64,000 bases of DNA from Tubiluchus corallicola (taxonomy: Eukaryota > Priapulida > Priapulimorpha > Priapulimorphida > Tubiluchidae): the NCBI GenBank assembly GCA_030141605.1, contig JAQGDQ010000104.1:105001-169000 (forward strand), read 5' to 3'. A program made the position numbers and the translations under genes. The notes under the pieces are model-generated. The model searched no databases and was not told where the DNA came from. It saw only the letters and a list, made by a program, of their open reading frames with translations. Of the stretch, positions 46,754 through 58,300 are shown piece by piece. The first letter of the stretch is position 1, and every line of letters begins with the position of its first letter.

Positions 46754-49700
46754 GACAACGGAAAATAAAGAAGCGGTTCAGTGCAAAGGTAAACTTTAAC
46801 TTTTACTAATTTTTTCAACTGTCATTTTTGAGTGTAGCTTGATACTTAGTACAATCAACAGAAACTGTTACTATATGAGTAGACAGGATTGGCGATACCT
46901 GTTGTGTAATTATGCGATACAACCTTCTGGCATGCAGGATTACGACGTCATTGTTAGCAATTTTATGAGCGCCATTATTGTTGTTAGGCCTGCTTTCTCG
47001 ACCACTTCCATCAAAAACACTAGCACCACGACACTACCCCTTCAACTCCGACGCCACCGCCACTCCCACCGTTACCACCATCGCCATTATCACTACCATA
47101 CCTGGTCGTGCTACACTTTACGTAGTTGCAGCCTGTTTTGGAATGACTGTATTTACATTTTCAGTATGCACACTCATATTTTTCCTACTGTGAGCTAACT
47201 CTGTTGTATAAAGTCCACCTGACTAGTTATGTTAGTGAAATTTGATTTTCATGATTGTTTTGAAGTTGCATTTAAAATTATTATTCTAAGAATTAACAGA
47301 AGCAAGAAACCCTCAGAAGTCGGTGACCTGGGGCAAAGTGACCGTCACTTGTTCACATGAGAGTCTCGACAGAGTCAATCGTGCTGTTTCTCATGTCTGC
47401 TTGGGTTTACGGTGAGTTCTTTAACTTGTCTAACTGTGCTAACCAGCATATCCTTGCTGTTACTCCTAAGCACCATCCTCTAGGTAATCTAGACAGCGAT
47501 AATAAGTATAATTTGGAATTTTAAAAACACCAACTTAAATTATTATGACATTTTGAGGATTTCCAGGACATTTTTAAATTGCAGCGTTCGGGGCGTGAAG
47601 CTCGGCTTACAAGCCCAAGTAAGAGCTTCGATTGGGAATCAGCAAAGCGAAAATTCTCAAAGACAAATGAACCGTCAATGTATAAACGCTTTGAGGTTGG
47701 TGAGTAGGTGTGGGGGTCTAAACTTGGCGTTGTCAAAGAAGTTGAAAGTTTGTTTTTCAACTAAAATCTCGAGATGGACAAGTTGAACTGTGTACTCACA
47801 ATTGAAAATCATTTGAATGTCAGAGGTAGCAAGCGAGGGTCAGTCAGAGGACATTAATTAACCCATTTTCACAGTTTGCAACCTAATTCAAGGGATTCGG
47901 AAAATCCGCCACAATCACTGAAACTGTGATGCATGCTACGATTTTGATCATTATTAGATCTTTTTTTAAATGAAACTAACCGACGAAATGGTTTTTCATT
48001 AATTACTAACAAAACATTCATTATTGAAATAAACATATAAAACTACTCACAATAATTATTTGAAATTTAATTCTTGAGAGAACACCAAGGTCATTAACGT
48101 GTCAGGAAAATAACAAAGCTCATACGCTGCTCATTACAATCAGTAATTAATATTGTACTGACCACCCCCTTTCACCCTAAATGTAAGTTTCTGTTGCAGC
48201 CAAGTTACGCATCCGACCTGTATAAAAGCGAATTTTTCTGCGCTTTTATTTGTCCAGTTAGTTTAATGCATGACGGTGTAAACTTTATTTTTTTAATCTA
48301 CTCCATGTAATTTGCCAATAAAAGGTATCGTTTTTTTCACATTATCCTGTTGTTTCGTGGATGGATGTAAGAAACGTTATAGACTGCTTGGCCTCCGCAT
48401 CTGCTGGTACCGAACAAACCAGGGTCCCTAGCCCTTGTCGACTAAGTACCGCCCGTAGTCCAATGTAAATACCACAGTGCCACAGATAATAAACACAGTA
48501 CATCAGGAGCAGTTACAAGACTTAATGTACATGAAAATAAAAAGCACAAAATTCGCATAACAAAAACACTACATCTACGACCCTATCTATCTGCAAGTGC
48601 TGCACTCTCATTATCCAGGTAGACCTTCTTATTTGATATAATTACAGGAGGTTCTAGATTGATTGATTGATTTTTCGATTATCCAAAACAGTATAGATGT
48701 TTCGAGGAATTATGCAATTGTTTTAGATATTCCCAGACACCATTAGGAACAATGTACGCGTGGGTGGATGGCGCACTCGGCAACAAAGTGGGGCTCGTAA
48801 CGTATTAAATAATTATTTTTAAGCAAACCAGCATTTTACTTCGATCAAGTTTGCTGTTTCGATGCGCGTTAAAAGAAATATTCCACTTGTTACGTTTTGA
48901 TATACATGCTGATACGTTAACATAATAGATAACTAGACATCTACAAAAGTCTAATATTACCACATTATCTGTATGGTTGCATTTTACTTCAAAACGTTAA
49001 GAATGAAAACTTTCGAAAACTAAATACAATGCAAAACTACGCACTTAGATTAATTCATGGCTATTCTAATAAAACTGCTAAACAACATGCTGCATCTGCA
49101 ACAAGCTTAAGAACGTCCACAAAAATACCAATATTAGAAGCCTATCGAGATTACAAAACACTGATATTTCTTTATAAATATATCAACAAACTGAGCATTC
49201 CATTTATAAACAAACCCTTAGCATTCATTCCTGATACCACTTTAAACAATAAAACACACAATTTAAAGCAAATTACAGTAAACAACAAATTTGGAAATAA
49301 CTCTATATCAAAACAGGCCATACATTTATGGAACTTACTACCCAGTGAAATAAAACTAATAGAATCTCTCCACCACTTTAAAAAGAAATTAAAAGAATAT
49401 CAATATAACAGGTTTCAACTTCCACATTGTGCATCTGATACTAATTACACAGACTCAATTTTCATCTAGCCCCGCCCCTAACTCCATAAAACGATTAAAA
49501 ATGTAAAATTTAAAAAAAAATGTAATGTAAAACATGTTTCTGTTGTGTCATGTTAAATGTATATATAGTGTAAAATATGTCTTGTAAAATTTAATGTTTT
49601 TTTTGTAATATTGTTTTGTAAAAATATTTTAATATTGTATTTGTAAATATGTTCATTTATTGTATATAATTAGGCCTTAGTTTTACACTTTAGTTTTTTT

Positions 49701-49807
49701 AGTCTGCACTGGATGCATTTGTCTTGAACAGTGTTGTTTTTAACATTACGCTGAGGATTACTCAATTTTATTGTAATGAGTGAGCCATTTTTAATGACAA
49801 ATAAAGA

Positions 49808-49845
<38 letters not shown>

Positions 49846-52800
49846 AAACTGATCAAATCACAAAGAAATACGGTGATTGCTAAGTCAAATAGTAAGAGAC
49901 TAAATTGCAATAAGTGTTGGAAGTTTACTGGACTTTGTAAGGGGTAAGGTTGCTATGCACTGTTTCTTTTGAAACACCTATAGCTTATGAAAATGTATAT
50001 ATATATATATATATATATTGTATTCAAAAACGACATGAAATAAGAAATATCTTATTGTAGGGCGGATGGTCTACGTTTCCCAAATGCGTTGACTTGTCAG
50101 GAAAAATGGATGCCATTAAAATTAAACAAACGAGATGAAAATTATTTCAAAAGGACGGATTTTGAAGATGTCTGTAACCGATTGTTTAAACACGGAACAA
50201 GCGCTCGAATGGTCCCTCATGTAAGATTGTTAAAGCGTCTATATTTTCCACGTACTTGATTTTAAGAAAGCCATTTTGCATATTTGGTAATTTTGAAATC
50301 ATTTAAATTAAATATAGTTAATTGGAATTAAAATACATGCATTAAAGACACCTGATATTGGCTCAGTGACCTAATATTCGCTCAGTGCAGGTTTCGCTAA
50401 TGTCAATCATAATTAATTTTGATACCATTTGGATGGACTGGTACATTGGTAGTTGGTAATTCTGACTTTGTAAGTTAAAATGTTTTTCAAAATAGTACAA
50501 TAATACTTCTGAGTAATTACCGTCAAGCAGAATGTTAGAAATGCTCACCTAATCAGCGTGCATGAAATTTCACACATCTCCACAACCTAAATTTTCGCCG
50601 TTCTTTCGGGACATGAGCTGCAGCTGTATATTGTTGGGCATGTTATACTATCATGAAAAATGCTGAAGCTTTCATTGGTTCACAGAAGAGACATTGGCCC
50701 GGTTCCAGGTTTTATCAAGTAAATTAATTTTGATTTTGATGAAAAGAAATGCATAACGCTTAGGTATATGAGTTGCTGCTTAAAACGCTTTGTTATTAAC
50801 AAAATGCGCAGTTTAATTAAATTAAATAAATGACGCACAGGTTATCGCATAACTAATAAAACACGCATACTGCACTAATTTGACATTCACTCTATACTAT
50901 GTGAATACTATATAACACTGAAATTCATAACTTCAATTTGAAGTTAGCAAGTATAAATGGTTAACCTGCATGTAAAAATTACACTTTACTAGACAACAAA
51001 TTTACTGAATTAACAAATAAATTAAAGAAATTTTCCTGCAAAACGTTTTCTTTGCTAGTCAGTATTTCATAAACCTCAAGAAAATCTCCGTAGTGTCTTT
51101 TTAATTCAAATGTGGTCAAATTTTATATTACGCATCCATGTAATATAAATGTCCTGAAATAGTTAATTTTAGCTATATTTCTGGTTATAATCATGATCAA
51201 AAGGTGCCGGTGGGATTTATGTAACTCGGACAGTCGATATAACGATCATCTACGGAATGTAACAATCAAACTTATTTTATTTTCGTGGCCTAACAAACAT
51301 TTGGAAAGAAGCATGTGGATAAAAGTTTGCTGTCAACCACATGATGAATCAAAATTGCAAAAAAATATGTCACAGTTAGGATATGTTCGTGTGTTCAAAG
51401 ACATGAGAGACTTTAATAATTTTTTTACTATTGGGTGTTTGTTGCCCATCTAACGACCCAATTTGACACTCATGTCTATGCTGTGAGGGGCGGCGCTACC
51501 ATTAGGCAAACTAGGCAGTTGCCTAGGGCGCCAAATTCGGGAAGTAAATCTTTAGTTTTGAAATTTAGCTTAAGTAATAACATATTGCATGCGTAATTCT
51601 TTAAGTGCACAACACTAATTAAATGAAACAGACTAGTTTCGTTATTTTCCTGACGTATGATTCTTGCATGCTGGCAAGTGTCTTCCTACCGAAAAACATT
51701 TTTCAGTTTTGCTTTATCAAGTTTTCTAAGATTACACCACTTCACGCAGCACCCAAGACGTACAATGACGTCATAAATTCAAATTATTCAATCAACACAA
51801 GCTGCAGATAGGTAATTGACTATGCTTAATTAAAGCCCCATAATACATTATACAGTGTAATACGGTACCACTATAATTTATTATAATATTGTACAAGAAA
51901 AATTCAATATTCGGAGTGGGGTGTGGACTGTGGGAGGAAGGGGTTGATCTTTCAGGGGGGCGCTAAAAATACTTTTGCCTACGGCGCCAAACTGTCTAGA
52001 GCCGGCCTTGTAGCATTTTGTAGTCCTTTGAAACTTTGTCACTATATTTTGCTTAAATTACGAAGTCGTTTTTTCTGGCTACTTAAAGCTTTAATTTCGT
52101 GTAAAAATTATTGCTCTTCTGCAAATTTTTGTGTATGAAAAAGCACATCAATTTATCTGCTGATTAGACTACGTGTCATGTTGTTTGCCAAAGCGAGTTG
52201 TCCGTGGGCGTGCTTACATCACAATGGAGGCGGACCGGTACACCAATATGCTTAACGTCAATTACTTCGAACTAAGAAGGCCCATCAAAGTAAACAAGTA
52301 CGTGCACTAAGTATACCCCTTAAAAGCATAAAATCCTCTTTCCGGGTCTTATAATTTTCCGCGTTTATCGGGTATAATACGTTGTGTAAATTAAAAAAAT
52401 GGGATGACAACGAATGACAGGAGATAAAAGCAATATGAAAAGGGTAGTCCAGCACTTAACTGCAAAGCCCACACAAGACTAAGCCTATAAGATGACACAT
52501 TAAATCAACAGAAGTGTCTAAGCCGTGTTCAGATGTATGCTACTCTTTTTTCATGACTCTTCAACTCTTCAAGAGCTTTAAACTCTTTTTTTCATGACGC
52601 AGCATACATGTTTACCCACATTTGCTAGCTACAAGCGATTCTTTTTCTTTATTTTGGTTCTACGTCCTAATCACAGTAATAATCTTAAACATAAAATAAT
52701 TCAAGCTTAACTTAATATTTAAAGATAGTCACGTTTGTCTCTTCTTTCCGTTATTCAACATTATTCTGTTAGAGACTAAAACTTTTGTATCATAATTCGA

Positions 52801-54087
52801 TCAACAATCGTGTTAAATGCAAAATCTGATAACTGTTAATTACTTGGTACGTATTATATAATTATATTAGTAACAATTCTGAGAGGGTGGCTCACCTCGA
52901 TAACTCATGGTTCTTTCCCCACCATTTTACCACTAATCAATAATCACTTTCGCGTTTTGAAATATTATTGTATATTGTACAGATTTATTAATCACTTAGT
53001 CTTGCATTTTGCTATTATAAAAATGGTGATTAACTTGCTTGCTTGCTTGCTTACTTACTCACTCACTCACTCACTCACTCACTCACTCACTCACTCACTC
53101 ACTTAACTTACTAGCTGAAAGCAGTGTATCAAACGAAACTGCCAAAAAGCCATTTTCTGGAGGCCATTCATCCATTCACCAGGCTTATGTTCGCTTAAGC
53201 ACAAGCCGTAACCACTCGGCTGGTCTTCTCACTTTATAAATAACTAAAATGAGAGGCTTGACGCTGTAACTAGTTTCTAAACTGTAACAATCCCGTCATT
53301 AATTATTTTCAATATTCATAAAAAATAAGTTTAGTTAAACAGTTTGATGATATGCAAGAAGCCAAGCTTTTTTAAAATCAGATTCTACCAGTATCTTTAA
53401 TGTCACCGTTATGCACTGCCATATAATGTGATTAAAGACAAGTAGAGACATTTCCTGGCAGCTTCATCGCATGAGATCACATGATCTGTTGATCTATAGC
53501 GAGAGAGGTTTAAAGTAAGAAGATTGCCTTTAGCTATGTTCTCATTAACAGTGTTGATAATATTACTAAAATGTAGTTTAAAGTAAGAAAACTGCCTTTA
53601 GCTATATTATTACTAACAGTGCTGATAATATTACTAAAATGTAGTATGCTGGCGTTTGTTGTTACTTACAGGGACAGTTTATATGTAGCGCAAAGAACGA
53701 GGCGAGAATACAGTGGTTTCCTGAGCGTGGATGGATCAGTGACTCTAACAATGATGCTGGTTATCTACTCAATCTAAAATGTGTTCACAACATATAACTT
53801 ATGCATACATCTCATATTCTTGTTAAATAAGGAACTGTTATTAAGAATTATTATCTCTGCGTTATCGTGTTAACTGATGGCCGTAAAAAATAATTGACTG
53901 TTACATGTTAACTTAGTAGTTATTGTTTGTGTAACTGAAAGCTTACTGCTTGTACTAGGCAATACTCTCTGTACAATGACTGATAAATTAATCCTTTTGC
54001 TTTTTCATTCCACAGTTAGTTGTTAAATTTTTGAAGCCAGGAGATTTACTATCAAAAGACTCAAATAAGCTTGCATTTCACTCTTGA
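46754..54087 (+). CDS. Unidentified gene, C-terminal exons (partial, putative)
   Basis: Six candidate exons: 46754-46788, 47585-47703, 50061-50220, 52194-52237, 53672-53759, 54016-54087 (TGA). Their phases match throughout (0, 2, 0, 2, 0) and together encode about 171 residues with no internal stop. Acceptors are AG; donors are gtaaac, gtaggt, gtaaga, gtacac and gttatc, two of them weak, and the 52194 acceptor lacks a good pyrimidine tract. Visible features: a basic start (QRKIKKRFSAKR), KSFDWESAKRKFSKTNEP, a middle rich in charged residues (NKRDENYFKRTDFEDVCNRL), HGTSARMVPH, EYSGFLSVDGSVTLTMML and the end KPGDLLSKDSNKLAFHS. No domain recognised and no signal peptide or membrane segment. The 5' end was not found. 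Exons 3, 5 and 6 look most coding-like; exons 1 and 4 are the least certain. Confidence 0.45.
48933..49841 (+). mobile_element. 5'-truncated LINE (CR1/Jockey-like), RT C-terminus and 3' tail
   Basis: The open frame (about 48933-49469, stop TAG) gives SLILPHYLYGC, QNYALRLIHGYSN, IPILEAYRDYKTLIFLYKY, FGNNSISKQAIHLWNLLP and a Lys-rich end. This is the usual C-terminus of CR1/Jockey-group reverse transcriptases. An AT-rich 3' UTR follows, ending AATAAAGAATT and a (TA)n tail at 49813-49841. The frame is intact over this part, so the copy is fairly young, but everything 5' of it is missing. It sits within an intron of the unidentified gene. Confidence 0.75.
51193..51453 (+). pseudogene. THAP-like zinc-finger fragment
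   Basis: The 86-aa frame begins MIKRCRWDLCNSDSRYND and continues with LILFSWPN, SMWIKVCCQPHDE and LGYVRVFKDMRDFNN. The order C-x4-C, then a Phe-Pro-like core, then Trp-Ile, then a tail where YVCSxHF would be expected, resembles THAP-type DNA-binding domains of invertebrate proteins. The last Cys/His pair is missing (YVRVF), so it is probably decayed or a partial exon. No partner exon could be joined in phase. It lies in an intron, next to a hAT-like relic. Confidence 0.35.
51484..52010. mobile_element. hAT-like non-autonomous element relic, copy 2
   Basis: The left end GAGGGGCGGCGCTACCATTA, then GTTGCCTAGGGCGCCAAATT, and the right end GGCGCTAAAAATACTTTTGC then CTAGAGCCGGCC are inverted-like and match the 9987-11130 element in reverse orientation. 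A third, single-end relative starts at 58838. The interior is AT-rich and non-coding. The frames 51623-51811 and 51923-52138 fall inside it. Confidence 0.6.
53034..53103. repeat. (CTTG)n to (ACTC)n tetranucleotide tract
   Basis: Starts as CTTG repeats, passes through CTTA and becomes about 14 ACTC units, showing stepwise variant takeover in a single array. Confidence 0.9.
53508..53645. repeat. 70-bp tandem duplication
   Basis: Two adjacent copies of a unit with TTTAAAGTAAGAA, CTGCCTTTAGCTAT, AACAGTG and GATAATATTACTAAAATGTAG, immediately upstream of the putative exon at 53672. Confidence 0.85.
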
Positions 54088-55016
54088 AAGTTCTGGTCAG
54101 TAGATCTTTGATTTAAAATCAATCCATTCCTGAGTTTTTGCATTTTCTTCCTTTCAAAATTTATTAATAAAAATCTGTGTAACATATTCTCAAGACAGTA
54201 TGCTTGAGCAAGTTTATTTTTTCAAAAATCATCGCTTTGTTACTCTTTGTTAATTAGCCCGAAAAGAATTTATCTTAGTCATTTCGAGTTACTTAGTTAA
54301 TTAGTCGAAAGATAACAAACAAAGAAAATCTAGTTACTATTTATGTTCGTACCTGCCTTTCATTTGCGTCTAGATATCAGAAAGCATAAGTTGAGCCGAG
54401 CTGATATGATCACAAGATCCCTGCTATGGCTTTAATGATAAATGAGCAAAGCTTATTATGATACGTGAGATACGTTTGTAGTAGTATGACAAAGTAATAG
54501 TAGTGGCTGAGTGCAGCTTTGACAAACCTTGCTGCGATAAACAGACGGGTAGTTCTATTTTAAAAACGAGCTCCATACAATTATATTGTTTACCTGATTT
54601 TATTGTTTCTTAATTAGTAACTAGAATTCAAATGAACGAAACCATTTTACTAAATATTTAGTGCCATTTTGGGACGCCGACGTGCAGAGGAGCAGCAAAA
54701 AATCAGCCCAGCTAAATCTGAGCTTAGTAGCCTTCTAATTGAAAGACCTAGTAGCAATCAAATGTGAAAATTAATCTGGACCGACAAAACATGATGGAAA
54801 AATATCTCTCTACAGAATAACATCGCTGTATTTCATAACGTGCAACAACGATTTGTTAGTTATGACTCTCATTATCGTAGACATTTTCTTCAAATTTCTG
54901 ACAAAATATAGTTCGGCGGTTAAATTGGGATATAGTAAAATATATACTAATAAAGCATAATTCCACATCACACTGACTGATACATTAGAAGAACACTGCA
55001 CGATAAAAATTACAAT
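54088..55016. other. Convergent intergenic region
   Basis: About 930 bp between the stop of the unidentified plus-strand gene and the stop of DHDH. AT-rich, with no repeat or gene recognised. A minus-strand AATAAA near 54598-54603 could serve DHDH, about 415 bp past its stop. Confidence 0.5.
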
Positions 55017-55337
55017 TTAATAGCTCATTGTCTCTGCAATCGCTTCGGCATGTCTGACTTTCTCGTCTCCTTCGTCCACAGGGAAGACGACACCAATACT
55101 GGCCCGTGAAGCTTCCATTAATCTGGCCAAGATTTCTGTCTCTGTGTGAGGCATGAAATCGCTCTGAGTCTTGCCTGCAAAAATATAAATGTCTTGTCTT
55201 ACATTAATCTCATTGACTGAGTACATAATATGCACTCCATATTGATCTAACACTAATGCAAAGAACAACCAACTCTAAGAACCAAAGAACAACTCTAATA
55301 ATAAGCTTACAGATTCGATTGATTAGTTTTAGGGGAC

Positions 55338-55378
<41 letters not shown>

Positions 55379-58300
55379 GCCGGTAGCGTATTTGACACAC
55401 TTTATGAAGACTTTATTACAAACAAAGTTACAGCTATATAGTACTCGACTTCAATTTGGCAATATGTTGAAATATGTATGTGATATAAACTAAACTACAG
55501 TCACATAGTAATCGGCTTCGATTTCCAATATGCTTGAATGTGTATGCAATGAATACGTATGCAATATGTACTAAGCTACAGTCATATAGTACTTGGCTTC
55601 AACTTCCAATATGCTTGAATGTGTATGCAATGAATACGTATGCAATATGTACTAAGCTACAGTCATATAGTACTTGGCTTCAACTTCCAATATGTTTGAA
55701 TGTGTATGCAATGAATACGTATGCAATATGTACTAAACTACAGTCATATACTACTTGGCTTCTACTTCCAATATGTTTGAATGTTTATGCAATATATACT
55801 AAGCTACAGTCACTCGGTTTCCACGTAGGCTTCCACTATGTGCCGAATTCCAGCACATTGGCAACTGGTAAACCGAGGACTCCATGCGGATGTGGCTTAG
55901 TTTAGATTACATTTGTATTGCAGGATATTGCGGAGTGGAAGCCAAGTACTATATAGTTGTTGCTTTATTTGTGACTAAGTCTACCCGACGTTAGAATGTG
56001 CAATGTTATGTACATATGCACTTAATTTTCATCTAATCAATACTCATACCTTCACACAATACTCTTACCTTCACACAACACTCTTACCTTCACACAATAC
56101 TCTTACCTTCACACAATACTCTTACCTTCACACAATACTCTTACCTTCACACAATACTCTTACCTTCACACAACACTCTTACCTTCACACAACACTCTTA
56201 CCTTCACACAATACTCTTACCTTGACACAATACTCTTACCTTCACACAACACTCTTACCTTCACACAACACTCTTACCTTCACACATTACTCTTACCTTC
56301 ACACAATATTCTTACCTTCACACAATACTCTTACCTTCACACAATACTCTTACCTTCACACAATACTCTTACCTTCACACAATACTCTTACCTTCACACA
56401 ATACTCTTACCTTCAAGCAATACGCTTACGCAATACTCTTACCTTCACACAATACTCTTACCTTCACACAATACTCTTACCTTCACACAACACTCTTACC
56501 TTCACACAACACTCTTACCTTCACACAATACTCTTACCTTCACACAACACTCTTACCTTCACACAATACTCTTACCTTCACACATTACTCTTACCTTCAC
56601 ACAATATTCTTACCTTCACACAATACTCTTACCTTCACACAACACTCTTACCTTCACACAACACTCTTACCTTCTCACAACACTCTTACCTTCACACAAC
56701 ACTCTTACCTTCACACAATACTCTTACCTTCACACAATACTCTTACCTTCACACAATACTCTTACCTTCACACAACACTCTTACCTTCACACAACACTCT
56801 TACCTTCACACAATACTCTTACCTTCACACAATCCTCTTACCTTCACACAATACTCTTACCTTCACACAATACTCTTACCTTCAAGCAATACGCTTACGC
56901 AATACTCTTACCTTCACACAATACTCTTACCTTCAAGCAATACTCTTACCTTCACACAATACTCTTACCTTCAAGCAATACACTTACGCAATACTTTTAC
57001 CTTCAAGCAATACACTTACGCAATACTCTTACCTTCAAGCAATACACTTACGCAATACTCTTACCTTCAAGCAATACACTTACGCAATACTCTTACCTTC
57101 AAGCAATACACTTACGCAATACTCTTACCTTCAAGCAATACACTTACGCAATACTCTTACCTTCAAGCAAGCACTTGCGAACCTCTTGTGCTTCATATCT
57201 GAATCCAGTACCATTGGGATAGTTCAGAGGTTTTCCTGGAGGTGGTAGTTTATGCTCTTCAGTTCCACTTGGAGTCTCTAGAAATGTGGGGCAGTAAACT
57301 GGCCAAAGCTACAACCAATGAAAAATCAATAAAATCATGTTTTTATTCAAAATTCCAAAAATACATTAAAAGGCTTATAATAGTGTTGTACCGGTTTTTG
57401 CAACACACAGCAGGAATACGTGCATTATGTTAGCAATAGCAATTACATTAACAGTTGCTAAAATTCAATACCAAGACTTAAGCACCATACTGGCATAAAA
57501 CGTTAATGCATATATGTATATTTTTATACATATTCTTAAATGTTAAGCTGTAATTTACCATGTTGTAAATTCAATAATATTAAACTGAGTGAAGGTAACA
57601 ATTATGACACAAGTTCTCGCTGTGGACATGCATTCTTCACTGGGTTTGGAGGTTCATTGTGCAAGAAATTGTGACAATTTAGAATTCTGTGTTTTGTGCA
57701 GTGACATCTTTTGTTCTCTATTTGTTTATTTCATTTATTTTATTGCTACCACGCCATATAACTCAAAACATATAAATCTGAGAGTCATAGCTGTAACAAT
57801 TTGGCAAGGTAAACACTAGGTTCCTGGACATAGTCTCTTTTCTACGTACGATCATTAAAATTTCTTCGGCTTTGAGACAAGTTCATTTCAGAAATCATTG
57901 CGTGGGAAAGCACGAATAATTTGGTAGAAGCGTGAAAATTGAGGCATCAAACGTTAGTAACGTTTTTCAAAACGCATCAAAACCCGCAGACTTTAATTTG
58001 CACGTGCACTTGGTGTAAAAATCAACTTGGCCCAATAGATGGTACGTGCCGAGACAATGGAAATAACTGGGCAAATATGATTTAATTATTTAACAAAGGC
58101 AGGAGGCGTGGCTAAATGAAGTGAGGGTGGCTAAAATCTGAAAAGCAACGATGCTGTCATCATCACTTAATTTTTCGTAGAGATCTTGTATGTGTTGGTA
58201 GTTGAATTAAAGTAGATATGCATCATCTAGTTATCGAAGAAAGACGGTTTTTAACAAGCTCAAAAAATAAAGGTAACATGGTTTTTATGATTAAGAGTTC

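Larger units (their letters stand above)
46789..53671. other. Introns and repeats of the unidentified gene
   Basis: Besides the small exons above, this stretch holds a (CAC/CCA)-rich low-complexity run (47025-47100), the LINE fragment 48933-49840, (TA)n runs near 49813-49841 and 49998-50020, a THAP-like fragment at 51193-51453, a hAT-like relic at 51484-52010, a (CTTG)n-(ACTC)n tetranucleotide tract (53034-53103) and a 70-bp tandem duplication (53508-53645). Confidence 0.5.
55175..57160. other. DHDH intron 6
   Basis: Nearly all repeat: a (TA)n tract (55341-55378), an 81-bp tandem repeat (about 55490-55800), about 240 bp of unique sequence, and the 19/32-bp splice-donor array (56041-57160). 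The long plus-strand frame 56003-57202 (Leu/Thr/Ser-rich, period 19 residues) exists only because a 19-bp unit without stops in three frames repeats in phase every 57 bp. Confidence 0.85.

Noticed and set aside
47357-47411. Possible signal-peptide exon (MRVSTESIVLFLMSAWVYG followed by gtgagt)
   Set aside because: Looks attractive, but its phase-1 end cannot be joined to any downstream candidate exon I found without a stop.
50061-50137. Sushi-like reading (GGWSTFPKCVDLSG) of the 50061 exon
   Set aside because: This frame ends in TGA after 25 codons and lacks the other cysteines of the domain. The frame that stays open to a good gtaaga donor was preferred.
55534-55905. 123-codon frame with 27-residue repeats
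   Set aside because: 81-bp tandem repeat divisible by three; intronic to DHDH.
56003-57202. 399-codon plus-strand open frame
   Set aside because: It is read from the 19-bp tandem array in DHDH intron 6; period 19 residues, no start context and no domain. The array has no stop in three phases, which keeps the frame open.
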